64,000 nucleotides of DNA from Zoogloea sp016790385 (GTDB taxonomy: Bacteria > Pseudomonadota > Gammaproteobacteria > Burkholderiales > Rhodocyclaceae). The stretch is taken from the NCBI RefSeq assembly GCF_041916735.1, contig NZ_JAYRYY010000014.1; one strand, 5' to 3'. A program made the position numbers and the translations under genes. Of this stretch, positions 59,380-64,000 are shown piece by piece. Under the pieces are notes generated by a model. The model was given only the letters and a program-made list of their open reading frames with translations. It was not told the origin of the DNA and ran no database searches. Each line of letters begins with the position of its first letter. Positions within the stretch are counted from its first letter, which is position 1.

Positions 59380-61260
59380 TCAGGAAATCAGGGCAAGGAA
59401 GGCGGGCCAGGCGGATTTGAGGCCGTCCCACACCGGGGTGATTTTCTCGATGATCTTCTCTCCGTTCTCCACCGCCTCGGCGCCCTGCTTAAGACCTTCG
59501 AGGCATCGTTTGACGAGCTTGGCATCACCGTCGTCTGGCTTGCCTGTTGCTACGGAATCGCTGACTTCCTTCATATCGCGAAGCAAAGCGGCCTTTTGCA
59601 GAGCACCGTCGGCCAAAGCGGCGATGGCGTCGTGAAGGGCCTGCACAGCCTGGGCCACCTTGCCCCAATCCGCCGGATTGCCCATGTTGATATCACGCCC
59701 GGCCACCTGGGCATGGTCGCCAAGATTGAGCACTCCCGACATCGGTGCATTGATTTGAATATTCACGGCAGCCCCACTATTGCCGCTGTTCCCCTGATTT
59801 GCCATCTGCTCGTCTCCCGTTTTCTTTGCCGAGGGGAAGGCGGCCCCCAGAGCGTGTTGAAGATCACCAATCACCCCAACGGCCCAAGCCGGGGCGGCCT
59901 GCCTCTCCGCGGCTCGAAAGAAGGCATGGATCTCATATTGACCAAGGAAGTGTTGCAGCGAAGCGCGTGCCTTGGGCTCGACATAGCATCCCTCTGCCAC
60001 TGCTGTGACCACGATATCGCTGCCGAGACTCTTGCGCTTTTTCTGAACCAATTTCGCGAAGTATTCAGGGCTCGGCGCAGCTTCGGCGGCGGGCTGGCGT
60101 CGATCCAATGCCCGCAAGACTTCGGAACGGATCAAGCCCAGCCCCTCCTCGTTCGGATTTCCCAATTCGGACATGGGTGGTTTTATCTCGAGCACGTTCT
60201 CGGGCTCGCGTTTGCCACCTTTGAAAGACAGCCCGAAGCCCATCCGCTCGGCCGCGATCACGCTGGCCAGAAGAATCTCCTGTTCCCAGATCGGGTCTGC
60301 ACGGTCAGGTTGATAGCCCGCCTTGATCGCCGCCGATCGGAGATACGACTCGGCGATCACCAGGATCATTCTGACTAAGGAGCCTTGGGCATGCTCGCCC
60401 AAGCTCAGGCTCGTGTTGACGGCACCAAGACACCCCACGACTTCGGCCAGGTTCCCGCAGCAGTCTTCGTTTGAGGTCGAGAACGCCATCACTGCATCCA
60501 CCGTTGGCGGTAACGCGATCCCTTCGATCAGATCGGCGTTCGAAAAGACGTCTGCCAGGTGAGCGTGCTCCCAGTGAAGCTCGAGATACCCCCGCAAGAT
60601 TCGGCACATGGGGGACTCGGCTTGATCGGGCGGGGGCGCGATTGACGGGGCCTTCTCGACGGCCATCTCTTGAACAGCCACAGGCACGGTCGGGGGCGTT
60701 TCAAGAGCCTCGCCCTTGGGTCCGAGATGCTTCTTGATGAACTTCAGAATGTCCTTGCAGACGTTTTCCCAGGCGTCTTCCTCATTGGCCCAGGTGCTCA
60801 CTGCCTTGGCATTGCCCCCCTCCTTCGGCAGACCACCCGAGTGAAACGCCCCCAGCTTCATGGAACTACCGGATACCGGATCGCGAACCTTGACCAGATG
60901 CCAGTCCGCCGAAGATCGCAGGAGAACGGTAATGACAGGAATATTCCGCTGGAGAGCACGCGGAAGTTCCTGTGTCATGCAGAAATCGGACTCGATGGAG
61001 TGGGGACTAACAAGGAAGATTAGGAGATCGCACTCGTCCAAAGCCTTTTCAATGGCGCCGCCCCAGACCCACTCGATTGCAAGCCGGTCGTCGTCAAAGA
61101 AGATCTCATCCTTGGTCAGCAGGTCATCGTGCGGCTTGATGGCCGCAGACATTCGCGACAGGAAGGCCCTTGGATAGCCCACGCCGATTTTGACCTTTGA
61201 ATCCTTGAGCTTTTCGTCCTCGTGCGAGTATGAAATGAATACCTTGCAGCGCGTGCCCAT
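59380..61260 (-). CDS. TIR-domain protein, first gene of the TIR-MoxR operon
   Basis: This protein of 626 residues begins with a TIR domain (4 to about 150): CKVFISYSHEDEKLKD, the SDFCMTQELPRAL segment with Glu98 at the position of the NADase catalytic Glu, and VITVLLRSS. A linker and an unrecognised helical middle region follow (about 225-470). A Gly/Asn-rich segment at about 490-525 (ANQGNSGNSGAAVNIQINA, then GVLNLGDHAQVAGRDINMG) comes next, and then a helical C-terminal domain. Many bacterial TIR domains cleave NAD to kill an infected cell; activity here is inferred from the Glu only. GGAGGG sits 4 bases before ATG 61260. Base composition is visibly lower in GC than neighbouring genes. Confidence 0.85.
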   Translation of the reverse strand: MGTRCKVFISYSHEDEKLKDSKVKIGVGYPRAFLSRMSAAIKPHDDLLTKDEIFFDDDRLAIEWVWGGAIEKALDECDLLIFLVSPHSIESDFCMTQELPRALQRNIPVITVLLRSSADWHLVKVRDPVSGSSMKLGAFHSGGLPKEGGNAKAVSTWANEEDAWENVCKDILKFIKKHLGPKGEALETPPTVPVAVQEMAVEKAPSIAPPPDQAESPMCRILRGYLELHWEHAHLADVFSNADLIEGIALPPTVDAVMAFSTSNEDCCGNLAEVVGCLGAVNTSLSLGEHAQGSLVRMILVIAESYLRSAAIKAGYQPDRADPIWEQEILLASVIAAERMGFGLSFKGGKREPENVLEIKPPMSELGNPNEEGLGLIRSEVLRALDRRQPAAEAAPSPEYFAKLVQKKRKSLGSDIVVTAVAEGCYVEPKARASLQHFLGQYEIHAFFRAAERQAAPAWAVGVIGDLQHALGAAFPSAKKTGDEQMANQGNSGNSGAAVNIQINAPMSGVLNLGDHAQVAGRDINMGNPADWGKVAQAVQALHDAIAALADGALQKAALLRDMKEVSDSVATGKPDDGDAKLVKRCLEGLKQGAEAVENGEKIIEKITPVWDGLKSAWPAFLALIS

Positions 61261-61480
61261 CCAGCCCTCCAAGCGTTCCGCATAGTGCCTTGAAGCTTAA
61301 TTCATCTCTCCGCGGAGGGAAGATGGCTCCGGCATTTTTTCCGCGCCTCCCAATTCGGCACCCCGGCCTTGCATTCAGCCGACTATCGGCACAGCGCCTG
61401 GGAACGCCCCTTGACCCACCCCCTCACCCAGCGTAAACCGCTACACCATCTCGACAGCATCGCCCCGGCGCGGAGCCCCC

Positions 61481-62695
61481 ATGAGCCTCAAGCAAGCCCT
61501 CTCACGCGCCGCGGCGCGTACCCGGCAGCAGCTCACCCACCTGGACAGCCAGCCCCTGGGCCGGGCGGTGCTGGTGCTTGTGCTGTTGCTCGATCTGTTC
61601 ATCCTGATGTCGATCTTCGACGGGCTGGCGGCCCATACGCGGCAGCTCACAGCGCCGGACGAAGCCATCCCCCACACCTGCCGGGCGGTGGTGATCGACC
61701 AGGCGTGGACGGCAGACAACCGCCTTGGCCGACTGGCCGCGCTGGCGACGGCCGGCAGCGCCAGCCCTTACCCGCCCCGTGACAGCAAGGTAGAGCACCA
61801 CCCGTTGTGTGCGCCCTTGCTGGACCGGATCGCCCGCATCCAGGCCGACAAAGCCCTGACCGGCCAGTTTGAAACCCTCCAGAAATTCGAGCGGGAGGTG
61901 CGCGAGCAGCAGCTCGCCATCGACCGCCTGAAGGGCGCCTACGACACCTCACTGCTGGAACGCATGGCCGGCGACACGCCCGGCCAGACGCCGGTGGACG
62001 CCAGCCGGGCCGAGTTCCGCAGCCGCACGGCCACCCTCGACGGCCTGAAGGCCCAGGCCGCCACGCTGGCGCAGATGATCAACACCCATGCCGACATCCA
62101 GGCCCTGTGGGCGGTGCTCGACAAACCGTCAGAGGCCAACCGCGAGCAGCTGCGGGATGATCTGCGGAGGCTGAACTTCTGGTTTCCGGTCAAGCAGCTG
62201 GGCATGCAGTTGATCTTCCTGCTGCCCCTGTTCCTCATCTTCCGGGCCTGGAACAGCGCGAGCCTTCGCGCCGGCCGGGGGCTTCAGACGCTGGTGTCGG
62301 CGCATCTGCTGGTGGTGAGCTTCATCCCCATCCTCTTCAAGCTGGTCGAGGCGGTGTATCAGATCATTCCGCACCGGCTGCTGGCCGCGCTGTTTGACTT
62401 TCTGGAAGCCTTCAAGCTGGTGGCGATCTGGCACTACCTGGTGATGGCCGCGGTGATTGCCGCGGCGCTGGTGGTGATCCATCTCATCCAGAAGAAGCTC
62501 TTTTCGCGGGAGAGGCTGCTGGCGCGGCGCATTGCCCGGGGCGAATGCCAGGGCTGCGGCACACACCTGCCGGGCGAGTGTTCCGCCTGCCCCTTCTGCG
62601 GCTATGTGCAGTGGCGCCCCTGCCTGCACTGCAACAGCCCGATGCATCGCCACGCGCGCTTTTGCCGGCATTGCGGCGGGGCGAGTACGGATTAA
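61481..62695 (+). CDS. membrane protein with coiled coil and C-terminal zinc ribbons, unknown function
   Basis: This protein of 404 residues has a membrane helix at about residues 27-47 (AVLVLVLLLDLFILMSIF), a charged coiled-coil region (about 120-240), then three further helices (GMQLIFLLPLFLIFRAWNS, LVSAHLLVVSFIPILFKLV, YLVMAAVIAAALVVIHLI). It ends with a zinc-ribbon-like tail of paired cysteines (CQGCGTH, CSACPFCGY, CLHCNS, CRHCGG). No named family was recognised. It is divergent from the TIR operon across a 220-base gap in which no clear promoter was found, so a shared control region is possible but not shown. Confidence 0.7.
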   Translation: MSLKQALSRAAARTRQQLTHLDSQPLGRAVLVLVLLLDLFILMSIFDGLAAHTRQLTAPDEAIPHTCRAVVIDQAWTADNRLGRLAALATAGSASPYPPRDSKVEHHPLCAPLLDRIARIQADKALTGQFETLQKFEREVREQQLAIDRLKGAYDTSLLERMAGDTPGQTPVDASRAEFRSRTATLDGLKAQAATLAQMINTHADIQALWAVLDKPSEANREQLRDDLRRLNFWFPVKQLGMQLIFLLPLFLIFRAWNSASLRAGRGLQTLVSAHLLVVSFIPILFKLVEAVYQIIPHRLLAALFDFLEAFKLVAIWHYLVMAAVIAAALVVIHLIQKKLFSRERLLARRIARGECQGCGTHLPGECSACPFCGYVQWRPCLHCNSPMHRHARFCRHCGGASTD

Positions 62696-62726
62696 GCTCG
62701 GATCTCACCCGTCACTTTTTTTCGCC

Positions 62727-63146
62727 ATGCCCATGCCCTGCCAGCAAACCCTCGACCTCGCCACCCGCGGCCGCGGCAGCCTGGATATCACCGACCGGGT
62801 GGCCGCGGTTGTGCACAGCTCGGGCATCACCACCGGCCTGTGCCATGTGTTCGTGCAGCACACCAGTTGCTCGTTGATGATCACCGAGAACGCCGACCCG
62901 GATGTGCGGCGCGATCTGGAAACGATCTTTGCGCGCCTTGCGCCCGATGGCGACCCGGCCTACCGGCACGACCTGGAGGGGGACGACGACATGGCGGCCC
63001 ACGGGCGTAGCGTGCTCTCTGGCATGGGCCTGACGGTGCCGGTGGGGGGTGGCCGGCTGCTGCTGGGCACCTGGCAGGGGATCTTCCTGTGGGAGCACCG
63101 GCAGGGCAGCCATGCAAGGCGAATAGTCGTGACGGTGATGGGCTGA
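62727..63146 (+). CDS. yjbQ: YjbQ (UPF0047) family protein, thiamine phosphate synthase-like
   Basis: This protein of 139 residues has the UPF0047 hallmarks: CHVFVQHTSCSLMITENADPD (split here as HTSCSLMITENA and DPDVRRDL), AYRHDLEGDDDMAAHGRSVL, GRLLLGTWQGIFLWEHR and RRIVVTVMG. Family members form a trimer with zinc-binding histidines and have a weak thiamine phosphate synthase activity. It starts 31 bases after the zinc-ribbon membrane gene. The ATG at 62727 follows GTCACTTTTTTTCGCC and lacks a strong site; 62733 is possible. Confidence 0.88.
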   Translation: MPMPCQQTLDLATRGRGSLDITDRVAAVVHSSGITTGLCHVFVQHTSCSLMITENADPDVRRDLETIFARLAPDGDPAYRHDLEGDDDMAAHGRSVLSGMGLTVPVGGGRLLLGTWQGIFLWEHRQGSHARRIVVTVMG

Positions 63147-63243
63147 AGGATGACAGGCGTGCTGTTTTTGTCGGCTTTCTTTACATCAAGAGGAACTAAT
63201 TCACAGCCGAATGGTGAAATGTCGCGCTAGGCATGGCGTCGGG

Positions 63244-63296
63244 AAATCAGGCAAGAATTTTGCTTTGCCTGATTTGAGGGGCGGAATCAGCCCCTC
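63244..63296 (+). promoter_or_regulatory. tandem hairpins in the leader of the small PEP-CTERM gene
   Basis: The first hairpin has an 11-bp perfect stem AAATCAGGCAA / TTGCCTGATTT (63244-63254, 63265-63275). The second has a 7-bp perfect stem GAGGGGC / GCCCCTC (63276-63282, 63290-63296). The second stem ends 14 bases before the ATG, next to the GGAGAG ribosome site. Confidence 0.55.
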
Positions 63297-63310
63297 CCGG
63301 AGAGTCACTG

Positions 63311-63649
63311 ATGCACACGCCCACCCTGTTCAAACGCCTTATCTGCTGCACGCTGCCCATGGTGGCCGTGCTCGTGATGCCCGACCCCGCCTGGACCGCC
63401 GTGGGTGGCATTAGCGATTCGGCCGCCGACACCCGTACTCCGGTGAGCGAAGCCATTGCCCCCCCGGCAACTTACGGCAGCCTGCCAACCCCCCCCGCGC
63501 CGCCAGCCCTCAATGAACCGGATCGCCTGGCCCGCATGCCGGTGGGGCCGCTCAACGCCCCGGTTGCCGTGCTTGCGCCGGAACCCTCCGCCCTGTTGCT
63601 GCTGGCCGTGGGCATCGGCCTGCTGTGGCTGATACGCCGCAAGCACTGA
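63311..63649 (+). CDS. small PEP-CTERM-type surface protein
   Basis: This protein of 112 residues has an N-terminal hydrophobic signal (LICCTLPMVAVLVMP) and the C-terminal sorting signal PEPSALLLLAVGIGLLWLI followed by RRKH, the P-E-P, hydrophobic helix, basic tail pattern. The middle is proline-rich and probably disordered. It would be anchored by exosortase, which must be encoded elsewhere. GGAGAG lies 10 bases before the ATG. Confidence 0.8.
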   Translation: MHTPTLFKRLICCTLPMVAVLVMPDPAWTAVGGISDSAADTRTPVSEAIAPPATYGSLPTPPAPPALNEPDRLARMPVGPLNAPVAVLAPEPSALLLLAVGIGLLWLIRRKH

Positions 63650-63778
63650 GAGCCGCGCCCGGCAACACAGCCCCACACCGGTAGCCTTTCACGGGTAAAG
63701 CCCGGGGCCGATGCTATGCTCGGCGGGTTCGCCACCGGGCCTGGCCCGTTGGCCCGCGTGTTTTCCGGAGTCCTGCCC

Positions 63779-64000
63779 ATGAAATCCGCCTTCGCCCTGC
63801 GCCGCGCAAGCCTCGCCATCGGTCTTGCCCTTTCTGCACCGGCCCTGCTGGCCCAAACACCCCAAGCCCCCGCCCGCCCCGCCGCAGCGCCCGTGACAAC
63901 GGCCAAGCCGGCAGCCACGGCGCCGGCGGCAACCCCGGCCCCGGGCACCCCGCCCGCCAGCGCCCCGGCCACCGCGCCGGCGGCGCCGGGCAGCGTACCC
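63779..64000 (+). CDS. secreted Ala/Pro-rich protein (5' end only)
   Basis: The window ends inside this gene. The first 74 codons give a signal peptide (ALRRASLAIGLALSAPALLA) and then a low-complexity run of Pro, Ala and Thr, as in the linker of an envelope protein. The fold that follows is outside the window, so no function can be given. A CCGGAG ribosome-like site precedes the ATG. A long reverse frame over the same bases is an antisense artefact of the GC bias. Confidence 0.6.
   Translation, partial: MKSAFALRRASLAIGLALSAPALLAQTPQAPARPAAAPVTTAKPAATAPAATPAPGTPPASAPATAPAAPGSVP

Noticed and set aside
54232..61260. Claiming a diversity-generating retroelement outright
   Set aside because: No reverse transcriptase and no template repeat were found in this window, and the two variable segments differ in length; it is kept only as a test to make.
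63472..63972. Minus-strand frame of 166 codons at the right end
   Set aside because: It is antisense to the PEP-CTERM gene and to the Ala/Pro-rich secreted protein, with no family resemblance.
1..64000. CRISPR arrays, tRNA or rRNA genes
   Set aside because: No regularly spaced repeats and no tRNA- or rRNA-like sequences were seen by eye; a dedicated scan could not be run.

Overview
The window is about 64 kb of GC-rich DNA with the coding style of a betaproteobacterium, most likely of the Rhodocyclales (Zoogloea/Thauera/Azoarcus type). The reasons are a PhaM-type polyhydroxyalkanoate granule protein, a fused isobutyryl-CoA mutase, a Liv-type ABC operon joined to CoA ligases, two PEP-CTERM surface proteins and a BTAD/SARP regulator. 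The placement is inferred from gene content. No rRNA, tRNA, CRISPR array, transposase, integrase or reverse transcriptase was seen.

Layout. 1-2.7 kb: end of an ABC_sub_bind-type binding protein, a hybrid sensor kinase, and phaM. 2.8-13 kb (minus strand): acyl-CoA synthetase, livG, livH, livM, binding protein, livF, then a PaaK-like CoA ligase and an AEC permease, probably a system for uptake and activation of an aromatic or branched organic acid. The binding-protein gene is flanked by two copies of a long hairpin repeat, and a diverged intergenic element lies between livF and the ligase. 13-20 kb: VOC protein, lipoprotein, DUF2167 plus site-2 protease pair, a CCA-enzyme-like protein with a lost HD motif, and a RelE-like/UvrD/ankyrin fusion. 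20-30 kb: icmF with a divergent AraC regulator, then a three-gene signalling set (PAS-GGDEF-EAL, hybrid kinase, OmpR regulator) with 4-base overlaps. 29.8-30.5 kb: a 690-bp intergenic element with terminal inverted repeats of about 186 bp, related to the one at 5.1-5.7 kb. 30-41 kb: VOC protein, zinc metallopeptidase, RhlE-type helicase with a strong promoter and a 200-nt leader, fliW, SARP regulator followed by a PEP-CTERM protein, NamZ-like protein, DOMON-like protein, PACE efflux protein, HMA-like protein and psd. 41.8-45.6 kb: a cassette (LtrA, small membrane protein, SDR, LysR) bounded by psd on the left and by a second, diverged copy of the psd 3' end on the right. 45.6-54 kb: MFS transporter, rifampicin-phosphotransferase-like enzyme with a TetR repressor and tandem operator palindromes, methyltransferase, DHFR-like reductase, CDF transporter and radical SAM protein.

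54.2-61.3 kb is the most interesting region: a tightly coupled four-gene minus-strand operon encoding a TIR-domain protein, a MoxR-type AAA+ ATPase, a 1063-residue protein combining a degenerate vWA-like domain with a C-terminal FGE/C-type-lectin-fold domain, and a second stand-alone FGE-fold protein. The two FGE domains share a nearly identical core, lack the catalytic cysteines, and differ sharply in the segment before the C-terminal conserved strand. This has the layout of an NTPase-gated conflict (anti-invader) system. 61.5-64 kb: a zinc-ribbon membrane protein, yjbQ, a small PEP-CTERM protein with tandem leader hairpins, and the start of a secreted Ala/Pro-rich protein.
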